This document shows, in pieces, positions 24,401 through 31,722 of a stretch of DNA of 32,168 bases. A model generated the notes under the pieces. It had not been told where the DNA came from and made no database searches. It worked only from the letters and a program-made list of their open reading frames with translations. The stretch comes from Didymodactylos carnosus. Its lineage: Eukaryota; Rotifera; Eurotatoria; Philodinida; Philodinidae. The stretch's first letter is position 1, and each line of letters begins with the position of its first letter. The translations under genes were made by a program, and so were the position numbers. The stretch covers positions 1-32,168 of the forward strand of contig CAJNOQ010001392.1 of NCBI GenBank assembly GCA_905250885.1, given 5' to 3'.

Positions 24401-25828
24401 ACAGCAGTTCATGAAGGTAATGATACAACTGTTTGTTCTTCGTCACCATGTATAAACTTCGAATTAATTTAGGAAAATACGATATTAATGTAACATATGA
24501 TAATAATCTCTTACCAAATATGCCTCTACGTGCAACAGCTACTCACGTATCAGGACAATCGGATCATTTAAAAGTTGAAGTGCATGGCAGAGGAAGTCAC
24601 GAAGCCAGAGTGAATGAAGAAGCAGAATTTACCATTGATGGATCAAGGGCAGGACCAGGTGTTCCATCGGTACGTTTAACTGGCACTAAGTCCGATGTTG
24701 ATGTTCGAATTAAATCACTTGAAAACAATGTTTACTTATGTTCATATATTCCATCTCTACCAGGTACTCTATTTAAACCAAAGGTTGATAATGACGAACT
24801 ATTTTAATACTCTTTGTTTAGGACCTTATCTACTAAGTGTAACTTGGTCAGATCGACAAGTACGAGGTTCACCATTTAAAATTAATGTATTACCAGCCGG
24901 AAATGCATCTAAAGTTGTCTGTAGTGGTGATGGTCTTCGTACGGGTGTAATGGGTAGAGAAATCAAATGTTTAATTGATACAAGATCAGCAGGTCCTGGA
25001 GAATTAACTGCTTATTGTCAAGGACCAGTAAAAACAGCCTTTTGTCGCTTATTCGATCATCATGATGGTACATTTACGCTCTATGTCAAACCACAAGAGA
25101 CTGGACGACACGTTTTGACAATTAAATATAATGATGAACATGTTCCTGGTATGTGTATAAACATTTTTCAAAATCTAAATACACATTATTCTCATACTAT
25201 AGGAAGTCCTTATATGCTAAAAATATCCGGACCACCAGATGCTAGTGAGTATGATTTCAAGATCTTTTTAATTTATTTTAACTGTATGTTTACCATTTTC
25301 AGATAAAGTACGTGTATCGGGTCCAGGTATTGAACATGGTGTATTATCAACATTTCAATCGCGTTTTACATGTGAAACAAAAGGAGCTGGTGAGTATAAT
25401 AGCGAATTTTTAAAGTTAATTTATCTGAAATATTTAAAAAATTTATTAATATGTATTTCAGGAGCTGGTCAATTAACAGTGAAAATTCGCGGACCAAAAG
25501 GTGCATTTCGTGTTGAAATGCAACGAGAGCATTTACAAGATCGAACAATATTGTGTAGATACAATCCGACAGAGGTAATAAAGTTTCTAATTGTCTTACT
25601 ATAAACCTAGTCGGAAAATACTTTCTGCAGTTGTGTTCGTAGATTCAAATATACTTTGAAATCCTCTTTTCTTTACAGCATGGCGATTATTTAATTAGTG
25701 TAAAATGGAGTGATGAACATGTTCCTGGATCACCATTTCATGTACATATATTTGAAAGACAAGAAGAACTCGAACGATTTTTACGTGAACAAAATTTATT
25801 TCGACAAAACTGGAGAGAAGATTTATAG
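767..25828 (+). CDS. FLN: Filamin-like giant protein, 3' portion (51 exons, about 3,029 codons, 5' end outside window)
   Basis: Filamins are rod-like actin-crosslinking scaffolds built of about 96-residue Ig-like repeats. Tandem repeats here show the family signatures: an early GPGL or AG-x-G-x-L segment, a central Y-x-x-x-F-x-P-x-x-x-G stretch, and a final G-SP-F followed by V-x-x-x-D-P. I count about 26-27 repeats. All exon junctions have GT-AG sites and keep one frame across 51 exons. Nearly all introns are phase 1; the exceptions are the phase 0 introns after 6251, 24003 and 25574. The stop is TAG at 25826-25828. The C-terminus is a good filamin repeat followed by a charged tail (ERQEELERFLREQNLF). 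Vertebrate filamins have two CH domains plus 24 repeats (about 2,600 aa), so this protein is longer even without its N-terminus. A jitterbug-type filamin-like protein is an alternative to a strict filamin ortholog. The symbol is family-level only. Confidence 0.93.
1472..3542 (+). other. Long filamin intron (2.07 kb), no gene seen
   Basis: It lies between filamin exons 3 and 4. AT-rich, with an (AC)n(TC)n microsatellite at about 1952-1974, a (TA)n run near 3217-3236 and a GAAAGA-type purine tract at about 3365-3390. No supported exon on either strand. Confidence 0.7.
1952..1974. repeat. (AC)n(TC)n microsatellite
   Basis: A run of alternating CA followed by TC dinucleotides in an intron. Confidence 0.9.
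3690..4057 (+). other. Filamin intron, 368 bp, nothing recognised
   Basis: It lies between exons 4 and 5, with standard GTATAA donor and TTTATAG acceptor. No repeat or RNA gene seen. Confidence 0.7.
6328..8382 (+). CDS. Filamin-like gene, exons 13-20 (acidic hinge, degenerate repeats 9-12, Ser-rich hinge)
   Basis: Exons: 6328-6490, 6554-6820, 6883-6963, 7029-7196, 7261-7344, 7436-7621, 7686-7769, 7846-8382. Exon 13 opens with an acidic run (DELKSDEDEELEEDEESE) after a phase 0 intron, looking like a flexible linker after repeat 8. Four diverged repeats follow; their G-strand motifs have lost G-SP-F (PSITLASVDIL, YDIYCIPDY, CPIRIIAFTSE, IPIFAFDDD), though spacing and the Y-x-x-x-F-x-P signature persist. 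Exon 20 (537 bp) continues into about 130 residues rich in Ser, Thr, Asn and Pro, with no predicted fold, before the next repeat starts at FVLEITDLVDP. By position this resembles a hinge, but hinge function is inference. The donor after 6820 is GTTTGT, the weakest in this block. Confidence 0.82.
8443..10710 (+). CDS. Filamin-like gene, exons 21-25 (repeats 13-14 and a 340-residue disordered basic/Gln/Ser insert)
   Basis: Exons: 8443-8715, 8776-8859, 8926-9078, 9632-9862, 9928-10710. Repeats 13 and 14 end in QGSPLIVNAFDP and PNTPFTVNVIKG. The coding frame then runs through exons 24-25 into non-Ig sequence. Exon 24 carries a lysine-rich KRKKDKKKLRES cluster. Exon 25 (783 bp, the largest filamin exon here) is Ser/Gln/Arg/Pro-rich, with a short predicted helix (FDEQVQKLIKLKEKLENG) just before filamin sequence resumes at AFDPRLYPFKV. 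The junctions keep phase 1 on both sides, so the insert is in frame. It is far longer than the 25-35 residue hinges of vertebrate filamins. The lysine cluster could be a nuclear localisation signal or a phosphoregulated docking segment; that is inference. Confidence 0.85.
9079..9631 (+). other. Filamin intron, 553 bp, nothing recognised
   Basis: It lies between exons 23 and 24. A chance open frame crosses it, but the composition is unlike the flanking coding sequence and the splice sites fit the removal of the whole interval. Confidence 0.65.
10801..11991. mobile_element. Composite foldback (terminal inverted repeat) element in a filamin intron
   Basis: The left end (TAAAGCGCC ... GGTTGGATAGAG ... 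AAAAGTAGTTTTTAAT) reappears inverted at the right end (ATTAAAAACTACTTTTTCGT ... CTCTATCCAACC ... GGCGCTTTA), giving terminal arms of about 100 bp or more. Inside is a second palindrome with arms at about 10976-11169 and 11180-11380. Its innermost 24 bp (11146-11169 and 11180-11203) are perfect, with a 10-bp loop. Between about 11385 and 11700 lies a further insertion, itself with inverted copies of AAACAAAATCCT and GGATCCTAATAG. No transposase frame is present, so it is non-autonomous. It fills nearly all of the intron 10711-12143. Confidence 0.85.
12144..12833 (+). CDS. Filamin-like gene, exons 26-29 (repeats 15-16, up to the giant intron)
   Basis: Exons: 12144-12218, 12277-12441, 12510-12602, 12657-12833, all flanked by phase 1 introns. 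Exon 26 starts the A strand of repeat 15 (AFDPRLYPFKV across the junction). Exons 27-28 meet at TGSPFSFPVYN. Exon 29 covers most of repeat 16 (CRIEKAGRGNLFV ... KVGKYLVYAAYRNIPVK) and ends one base into the Gly/Asp codon before the G strand. The G strand itself (DIPIEIFAYDISKVQ) is encoded 8.2 kb downstream at 21027, so this repeat is split by the intron carrying two other genes. The phase and motif match across the gap are the evidence that both halves belong to one gene. Confidence 0.9.
12849..12854 (-). terminator. Possible poly(A) signal (ATTAAA) of the homeobox gene
   Basis: On the minus strand ATTAAA lies about 77 bases after the homeobox stop. If used, cleavage would fall inside or just past filamin exon 29 (12657-12833), giving a short antisense overlap. 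Such hexamers are common in AT-rich DNA. Confidence 0.3.
12931..14123 (-). CDS. PRD-class (paired-like, Q50) homeobox transcription factor, 3 exons, 218 aa
   Basis: On the minus strand the exons are 14123-14042 (ATG), 13567-13386 and 13323-12931 (stop). Phases agree (82+182+393 bp = 219 codons including the stop) and all introns are GT-AG. The homeodomain has canonical L16, F20, W48, F49, N51 and R53 (core VWFQNKRSRCRKR), with Gln at position 50. An intron lies exactly between homeodomain residues 46 and 47 (GTTEARVQ / VWFQN), the classic position of PRD-class genes. No paired domain is visible, so it is paired-like. Residues 14-21, YSINRLLA, resemble an eh1 (Groucho-binding) repressor motif. 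S54 is unusual for the class. Sub-family (Gsc-, Mix-, Sebox- or Prop-like) cannot be settled by eye. The gene is nested antisense in a filamin intron, and its stop lies 97 bp from filamin exon 29. Confidence 0.92.
14042..14123 (-). CDS. Homeobox gene exon 1 with eh1-like motif
   Basis: This exon supplies the chosen start codon (ATG read from 14123), Asn-rich residues and the eh1-like YSINRLLA, followed by a Gln/Lys-rich stretch and a GTAACA donor at 14041. The eh1 consensus is F-x-I-x-x-I-L; here Tyr replaces Phe and Leu replaces Ile, so repressor activity is plausible but unproven. I chose this ATG because the phase (one base left over) joins exactly to the acceptor at 13567. No longer upstream reading frame was seen. 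Confidence 0.75.
14854..14904. repeat. Perfect hairpin: 24-bp arms, 3-bp loop
   Basis: The left arm begins TGCAGCTTTTCTACC and the right arm is its exact reverse complement, ending GGTAGAAAAGCTGCA, around a GTA loop at 14878-14880. It lies about 0.7 kb upstream of the homeobox start. Confidence 0.95.
16365..16391. repeat. (TC)n microsatellite
   Basis: An uninterrupted TC dinucleotide run about 0.5 kb upstream of the orphan start codon. Confidence 0.9.
16927..20397 (+). CDS. Intronless gene for a 1,156-aa mostly disordered protein with tandem repeats, unknown function
   Basis: This is an uninterrupted 3.47 kb frame in a region where exons average under 200 bp. I do not recognise it. The product is hydrophilic and rich in Asn, Asp, Ser, His and Lys, with no signal peptide or membrane span. 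Visible parts: a possible helix with Trp (LRSFRGWHMSMLKQIDEKLKE) near residues 317-340; an Asp/Glu run from residue 491; seven 14-residue tandem repeats (TEFPHDSRWNNKS type) at residues 631-728; a conserved-looking FQTLLNKWQKLM near 790; a 13-Asn run near 898; and a more ordered C-terminus with LGHLVDRVFDDLND and FYRDYKQLLDNIQTRF. The first ATG is used; Met codons at positions 3 and 4 are alternatives. It lies inside the filamin intron on the same strand, divergent from the homeobox gene, with an AATAAA at 20897 before the next filamin exon. It could be a lineage-specific or fast-evolving gene, or a retrocopy. Confidence 0.8.
18397..18465 (+). repeat. GAT/GAA trinucleotide tract encoding an acidic run
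   Basis: A nearly pure (GAT)n stretch with a few GGT and GAA codons encodes about 23 acidic residues in the orphan protein. It is probably length-polymorphic. Confidence 0.9.
18817..19110 (+). repeat. Seven tandem 42-bp coding repeats (14 aa each) in the orphan gene
   Basis: Units read [F/S]TEFPHDSR[W/G]NNK[S/P]. Units 2-3 and 4-5 form two nearly identical 84-bp higher-order blocks that alternate Trp (TGG) and Gly (GGG) at one position. Copies differ by only a few bases and stay in frame, which indicates recent expansion by slippage or unequal exchange. The first unit is the most diverged (SAEFSHDSRW). Confidence 0.95.
19618..19656 (+). repeat. AAT/AAC tract encoding 13 asparagines
   Basis: A run of Asn codons of both types (AAT and AAC mixed) sits inside the orphan frame. 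The codon mixture suggests the amino-acid run is tolerated or maintained, not just a fresh microsatellite. Confidence 0.9.
20398..21026. other. 3' flank of the orphan gene up to filamin exon 30
   Basis: AT-rich 629 bp with the possible poly(A) signal at 20897 and the filamin acceptor (CTGCAG) at its end. Nothing else recognised. Confidence 0.6.
20897..20902 (+). terminator. Possible poly(A) signal (AATAAA) of the orphan gene
   Basis: This is the first AATAAA noticed after the TAA at 20395-20397, giving a 3' UTR of about 0.5 kb. It lies about 125 bases before the next filamin acceptor, so the nested gene could finish inside the intron. Confidence 0.4.
21027..22900 (+). CDS. Filamin-like gene, exons 30-38 (repeats 16-20, after the giant intron)
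   Basis: Exons: 21027-21125, 21197-21370, 21444-21575, 21655-21828, 21894-21992, 22056-22229, 22294-22437, 22495-22674, 22736-22900. The first acceptor (TTTTTTTTCTGCAG) completes repeat 16. Exons of exactly 174 bp (21197, 21655, 22056) start at strand B and end at the Gly before SP-F, alternating with shorter exons that carry the G and A strands. Repeat ends: GGKSFITDVRS, YGSPINVQIEN, EGSPFLIKVERP. Exons 36-38 encode a diverged repeat whose G strand reads LTPDRITKVSI, followed by an unusual leucine/histidine-rich stretch (FNIPPNDHIIEALKHLV) that I cannot align to a normal repeat. The donor after 22674 could instead be three bases earlier (tandem GGTGGT). Confidence 0.88.
23134..25828 (+). CDS. 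Filamin-like gene, exons 39-51 (C-terminal repeats, dimerisation repeat and stop)
   Basis: Exons: 23134-23217, 23272-23412, 23475-23657, 23714-23857, 23921-24003, 24062-24104, 24168-24416, 24473-24763, 24822-25148, 25203-25244, 25303-25389, 25462-25574, 25679-25828. These are the best-conserved repeats: QGSPFFTEVYDPSAV, NTPLKIIVSDA, GGSPLKASVTNP, NMPLRATATHV, RGSPFKINVLP, PGSPYMLKISGPPDA and finally PGSPFHVHIF. Classic filamin elements include TKGAGAGQLTVKIRGP and SRAGPGV. The last repeat should be the dimerisation domain by position, as in vertebrate filamins. A 24-residue charged, helix-prone tail follows it (ERQEELERFLREQNLF and on), which typical filamins lack as far as I know. Duplicated GAGCTG at the 25389/25462 junction leaves an alternative acceptor that would drop one or two codons. 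Confidence 0.92.
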
Positions 25829-27800
25829 CATTGACACACACACACACGCGCACACACACATACGTTCGCTTAATTTTTGTTCTTCTTCGTAGTGTCAGAG
25901 TGTGTTGATAGAATGATATGTTTCTTTCTTTCTCTTTTTGTTTTCTCTATCCCTGTGTTGCATACAAAAAATTCAAAAATAATTTTTATTTTATCGTTTC
26001 CAAAAAAATTCTCGTTTGTAGTAGATAGATTTGTTTATTTGTTTTTTTTGTATACATCGTTTTCATTGTTATTTAACTCTATCTGTTGTGTCTTTTTTTA
26101 TATACAAAAATTCCAAATAGTCAAATTCAATTATCACAATTTGTTTAAAGGTTGAAAGGTACGAGTCTCCAGATCATTATACAGCCTAAGTGCAATTTAT
26201 ATACTCATTGTACAAACATGAAATTGATCAGTTTAAATACTCTGCTAGAATGAGTCCAACTGAAATCAGTACGAAGAACGCGTCAAATAGGAAATCATTA
26301 TCAATTCATGAAAAAGATATATAAAATATAATTTATGATGACAAGGTTTAATTCGCATGATAATACGACTGACCGTTTTTCTCATACCTGTCCGCATATG
26401 CGATGTGTAAAGTACGATTTTCACTTCTTTCTCATACATCCAGAGGAATGATAATTACTTCCGCCTCTAATCGAGCCATATGTTTACAAATGGTTCAGAA
26501 ATAAATAAATAAATGGATTGATATTCTAATCACCTGCCAATCGAATCAGGTGTTTGGCCTACATACTATATGATTAGGGAGAACACTAAAACGATTGTAT
26601 AGGATAGATGCTCTGATGTAAACAAGATAGTTTGCATGTATATCACGTTTATAGAATAGTTTAAGTTTTTTCAATATGAAAGACATTGTTTCTAATCGTC
26701 AATATACGGAAAGAATAAGTTGAACGGTTATATTCAATTGTTTTTTGGATAGAAGCAAAATAAAATCTTAAAAATATGTTTATCAATTATAAGTTTTTGC
26801 TTGAGATATGGTTAATGACATTTATTTCTCAATTATTTGTGGTACGAATTGGAAATAAAAAATTTGATAATTATGCTCTAAGAGATGCTGCGTATCCTTT
26901 GTTGATTATTCCATTCATTTTGGATTTAACTGTTTATGTGATAGATTTTTATACTCATGTTATGATGATAATAAAAGAACAATGTATTTTAAACGAAATT
27001 TATGAAGTCATAGTTTCATAAATAGTGTATAAAATATGCACTCCCTTTGTTATTTATCCATTGTGTAAAAATGTTATTTATCCATTGCCCATGGGAAAAT
27101 TTTAGTATATAAAAGTGAAAATGTTTCGTGCTAATTTCATTGTGAAAAACATCGCTTCACGTTTATTCATACATCAGTTTTTTCCGCAATCCATTTCATG
27201 AATAACAATCATGTTTAACCGAAAGTGACAGTGTTTAGATTAGTTTATAAACTAATCTATCATATATGCTTTACCTGTAATGATATACCTTACCACAGAA
27301 TTGTTTACAGAGCTATTTTTATTTGGAAGGATTATTATGTATTTGAGAATAAGCGCGTAATTTTTAGTACAAACGTTGAAGTATAGATGAGAAGTGATTG
27401 TGTACAAATACAAATTCGAAACTTAAAAATTATGTACTGTCTGTGAAATTTGAATATTGAAGATAATAATAATATTCATTTGCTCTATCATAATAAAATG
27501 ACATTTTTTCAATAATACACGAAGATGGAAGAAATAACAAATCTTGTAATTTAGGAAAGATTTTCGTATTCTAATTTTAATTTATGTTTATTCTATTTTC
27601 TGAGTTCAATAGATATAATAACTTTCCCTGCAGTTTGATACTTTTCATACTCTTATTATTTTCCTGCTACACTATTTATCCGTTTTTAAAGTGTGAGTGA
27701 ATGCCAGCTCTTAGTGCGAGAGGAAATATTAAATAGGATACTATCTATAATTTCCTAAAAAATTTCTAGAACTATCCAAAATTTAGATATTTTTTAAACG
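25829..27800. other. Filamin 3' UTR and gene-poor flank
   Basis: It starts with a (CA)n microsatellite (about 25833-25862), then AT-rich sequence with possible poly(A) hexamers at 26500. A perfect 22-bp palindrome (AGATTAGTTT and its complement) lies at 27237-27258. The sequence TGTTATTTATCCATTG is directly repeated near 27049 and 27071. Short open frames here look random. Confidence 0.6.
26500..26513 (+). terminator. Possible poly(A) signal (overlapping AATAAA) of the filamin-like gene
   Basis: Overlapping AATAAA hexamers (AAATAAATAAATAAAT) lie about 670 bases after the filamin stop. This would give a 3' UTR of about 0.7 kb. No transcript evidence is available and other AT-rich hexamers exist. 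Confidence 0.3.
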
Positions 27801-27844
27801 AAATTCTTGCGTTTCACACGCGTCTAAAACTTTTTGACGTGTGA

Positions 27845-27970
27845 AATGTCATGAAGGTTGACCGGTAAGCATAAATACGAATTATCCGAAGTTAAGCTGG
27901 CTCCTATCATTCAGGTAGCCAAGCATTTGATGTTGTAGCTACATGATCCGGACGCCGTGAACCTTACTCT
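27845..27970 (+). pseudogene. Degenerate 5S-rRNA-like sequence (5S pseudogene or 5S-derived SINE head)
   Basis: The stretch CCGAAGTTAAGC at 27886-27897 matches the strongly conserved loop B/helix III region of eukaryotic 5S rRNA. It is preceded by ACCGGT and CGA..ATC at about the expected spacing and followed by GGTAG and GATG-like elements. Terminal GAAGGTT and AACCTT could pair as a reduced helix I. Overall divergence is high, so this is not a working 5S gene. A covariance-model search would decide. Confidence 0.3.
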
Positions 27971-29343
27971 CTTTGCCTACAAAACTTTGTGAAAGTTCAA
28001 ACTAACATTTCACAGTCTCTCATGCGCGAAAAGCCGATAAAATTTCCTCCTGGGTGGCTTTCATTCTTATTTTTGTCTACCTATTGCTTATCCTTTGTGC
28101 ACGATTGTACATATCTGGATAAGCCTGATTACAATCGAAACATTGACTAATGTAAAACAGTGAAATAAACTTTAGCAACAAATCCGCTCAGTTATTAGTA
28201 GATTTTCATGTTGAACACAATTGCTTGAAAACAAAGCCAAAGAACGATTCGAATAAGATAAAATTGATACGTGTTCTTAAAATGAATATCATTTGTCTTA
28301 TTTTATAGATGAAATACAGCAACTAGTAAAAATATCTGACATGCAGAAGAAGTTATAAAGTATTTTATTGACTTTTGCCGTGTGATAGCTATTTGATGAA
28401 GAGAGATGAAACTTTAAAATTTATAGCTCTGAAAGTTTTTCTTCTAAATACAGTTGAACAGCAGCTACTAAGGAAAAAAGTTCTATAACTAAAAAGCATT
28501 TACTGAAAAAAAAAAATTCCATTTCGTCCAGCTTCTCATTATCATCCAACGAAAAGACAAAACCTTCAACTTTTCATGATATGTACAAGAAATATTTAGC
28601 TAAAAAATGCTGTACATAAAACGAATCAAGAAAGGACGAATTAAGAAAAAATTTTTAATGGAACGGATGAGAAATCAATTAGAAATGAGTGAAGGCTTGA
28701 CCACTATTTTGATGAACGTAAATTACTACTTTTTTTGTAAATGCTCAGTGATTAATTAATCTGTTCTCTGTTCGATTATTTTATTCCGTTCTGTTTTTAA
28801 TTACAAACTATGATGTAATTATTAAACCGTTCTTTATTCTCTTTTCAAATCTTGTTCAAAGTTAATGTGCAAAAAAAAGTAGTGTGCATATCTCTTAGTA
28901 AAAATGAAATACCTTCGTTTGACTTTGATTTTTTCTTCCTTAAGACTTCAGTGTGACAAGATATGGGGACATTGTTCGACCGTATGCGTAGAAAGACTAT
29001 ATCAAATTTATAGACAATTTCTATTGATCAATAATAATTTTTCTTATATATATTTGGCTGTTGAATATTTGCCAAGATTGTAATAAAAATTTGCATGACA
29101 AACTTATGACAGTTTGGTATAGTCATATCGTATTTTCATCGTATTCATTCTTCGACTTTTTGACAAATACGCTGAAAATACGATACAAGTGTTACCATTG
29201 CATTCCAACAAAATCATTGTTTTCATTTTTTAAAGTCATTTTAGGATATTTCAACACATGATCAATATTATTATTCTATGATTATGCTCATAAATTATAT
29301 GCACGCTGCGAGGATCACAACTTATTAATAAACTTACCACCCA
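27971..29343. other. Gene-poor AT-rich interval
   Basis: No supported exon, RNA gene or large repeat was seen on either strand. Confidence 0.55.
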
Positions 29344-29624
29344 CTCTCTAAAAAAAATCCGTAGCTTACAAAACGAATAGCGGTTTTGGCATTTGCTCCT
29401 AATAGAAACCGATATCCGTGTCGTACGATCCTGCGTAACCGTTTCGCAGAATACGCTTCAACATTTTTTGCCTTGTGAAGAAACGGATTTAGGTTTTGTA
29501 CCAGAGAAAAAATGTTGAAACGTATTCTGCGAAACGGTTACGCAGGATCGTACGACACGGATATCGGTTTCTATCAGGAGCAAATGCCAAAACCGATATT
29601 CGTCTACGGATTTTTTTCAGAGAG
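29344..29624. mobile_element. MITE-like long hairpin, about 125-bp arms
   Basis: CTCTCTAAAAAAAATCCGTAG at the left end is mirrored by CTACGGATTTTTTTCAGAGAG at the right end. The arms (about 29344-29472 and 29503-29624) are highly similar throughout, including a GTCGTACGATCCTGCG block and its complement. The loop is about 30 bp. There is no coding capacity and the high arm identity suggests a recent insertion. No clear target-site duplication. Confidence 0.85.
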
Positions 29625-30954
29625 CACACATGTAGAAAAACTTTGGATACTTAAACGCGTTTAATTATAGGTTTGAACGCAAAAAATCAATGCTGCTGAA
29701 CGAACGCAAGTTACAAGTTCATATGCATTCAAAAGTCCGATGCTTTCAAACACAAATTCTGAAAAAGTTAGAAAAATATTGTGTACAAAAATTGATGATT
29801 GAACTGAGGATGTTTAGAATTCATTCGTTTGAAGAAGTATTTACTCTTCTAGGTAGAAGGAACAATACACGAAACCATGATGTGAAAGAAGAAACTGAAC
29901 TTGTTAATGTTTCATTTGTTTGTTCAAGGGTTGTCAACACATCAGTAGCTTTAAATATGATGAAGAAGAACGATTAATTTATTTTTCTTTAGCTATTTAA
30001 ACTGAAAATACCTTTAAACATATTGTGCTTTCAACTAAGCTAAAATGTTTTCATCCCAGTCAAATTACTAATGTAACGCGTATAATTAAATTCTTTTATG
30101 TTTTTGAAAAGCCTAAAAACTAATTTATTATATTGTACATATTCTCTTAATCAGCAACATGTCGGACGAGAATGATATTTATAACCAGCGCTGATTGTTG
30201 AACTTGTACTTAAACGGAAAGAATTACTCAATACTGTTGGCATACCCATTCAAAAACGATCCAACAGGATGTTGATCGGTCTTACGACAATAACCATTCA
30301 TTGATATATTTTAGTCGGAATGTACACATATTTAGGATAATGATATTGCTATTTGAATAACAAACTTACAGACTGATTACGTCAAGGATGTATTTATTAA
30401 TGTATATTTTAAACCATTGTCATTTTTGAATTTCTTAATAATAAACAAACAAGGTAAAGTATGAATTTAATCTTATTAAAAACACAATAGAGCTTCAATA
30501 AAAAGAAGTTAGCATTATATCGTTAATACTCATATTACTAAATACTGACATATCACTGTCCTTTTCAATTCGTTATACATATAAATACTCTATTGTTGTG
30601 ATTTTCCGTGACAATAAATTAAATTTATATAAATGTATAAAACTCTTCGAGAGTATTTGACTAAACCATGCTTTGTGAAATTGGTCTGAAAACAGAAGTT
30701 ATCTCAACCTTTTATGTTGTTTGTCTCCATTCTAATCGAATTATGTTAATCAATGGGTACAATTGAGTATTACAGAATGTACTTCTTTCAACTGAACTAT
30801 TATAAAATCTACTTATAAGAAGCGATATGGCACGCGGAGAACCTTAAAATAATCAAACTTTTTCAGATCAAAATTGAACAAATACATAAAATGAAGGTAA
30901 GTAATATAGCAGTTTGTTTGACTTGGATTATTATTATTTATGAACGTTTGAAGC
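29625..30954. other. Interval between two hairpin elements, nothing firmly recognised
   Basis: A 95-codon open frame at 29690-29977 is Lys/Arg-rich and has no recognisable motif or nearby splice structure, so I do not call it a gene. The rest is AT-rich without features. Confidence 0.5.
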
Positions 30955-31566
30955 CAAAAATGTAGAATGAAAGGGCTGCAAAATGAGCTATAATACATTA
31001 ATGCATATTGTTTTAAAAAGTTTGCAGATGTATTGGATGAATACTTGACATGTATCTCGATCTTTTTCCTATAGTGGCACAAAAAATGATGATAGTTTCT
31101 TCTACAGACAGAGGTTAGGCATAGTTTGTATATGGAAAAATGCAAAATTGAAAAATTGTTAATTGAGCTATAACATATTCTTTCAAATAGTAAGCTTGTT
31201 AGACTTATGGGCAAGATAGTGGACGGTTACAATGATTTTGACCTATTGTAGAATAGTTAGTGAAGTATAGTACGGAATTAATCGGAAAACATAAAAATAT
31301 ATCATTCATTTTTTTACCCATAAGTCTAACAAACTTACTATTTGAAAGAATATGTTATAGCTCATCCGGTAGCCCTTTCAATTTTGTATTTTTCCGTATA
31401 CAAACTACGCCTAATTTCTGTCTGTAAAAAACTATAATCATTTTTATGTGCCACTATAGGAAAAAGATCGAAATACCTGTCAAGTATTCGTCCAATACAA
31501 CTGCAAATTTTTAAAACAACGTGTTAGAGCTCATTTTGTATCCCTGTCAATTCTACATTTTTCTAT
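30955..31566. mobile_element. Large foldback repeat, about 250-bp arms
   Basis: The left arm (about 30955-31211, ending AAGCTTGTTAGACTTATGGG) is mirrored by the right arm starting CCCATAAGTCTAACAAACTT at about 31317 and running to about 31566. Shared internal blocks include CCTATAGTGGCAC and its complement, and AATATGTTATAGCTCA. The arms are imperfect and the spacer is about 105 bp. No transposase seen; it is probably a non-autonomous foldback or MITE. Confidence 0.85.
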
Positions 31567-31604
31567 GTATAAACTATTCAGGATCTAAGGGAACGTTTCA
31601 AAAT

Positions 31605-31722
31605 GTATTCCGGTCGGTCGGTCGCTATTCCGCTATTCCTCTATTCCCCGACTATTCCTCTCTTATTCCTCTGTCATTCCTCTATTCCGCTCTTCCTCTA
31701 TTCCCCAATTATTTCTCTATTA
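31605..31722. repeat. Pyrimidine-rich minisatellite (CTATTCC units)
   Basis: It starts with (GGTC)n-like CGGTCGGTCGGTCG, then about a dozen irregular copies of CTATTCC[T/G/C]. The plus strand is almost purine-free over most of the tract. Confidence 0.85.

Noticed and set aside
26776-27021. 81-codon hydrophobic frame downstream of filamin
   Set aside because: AT-rich chance frame with no recognisable family, signal sequence or exon structure.
29690-29977. 95-codon basic frame
   Set aside because: No motif or homology recognised and no supporting exons; it lies between two repeat elements and may be random.
30813-31214. 133-codon minus-strand frame
   Set aside because: It falls on the arm of the foldback repeat and has no recognisable domain.
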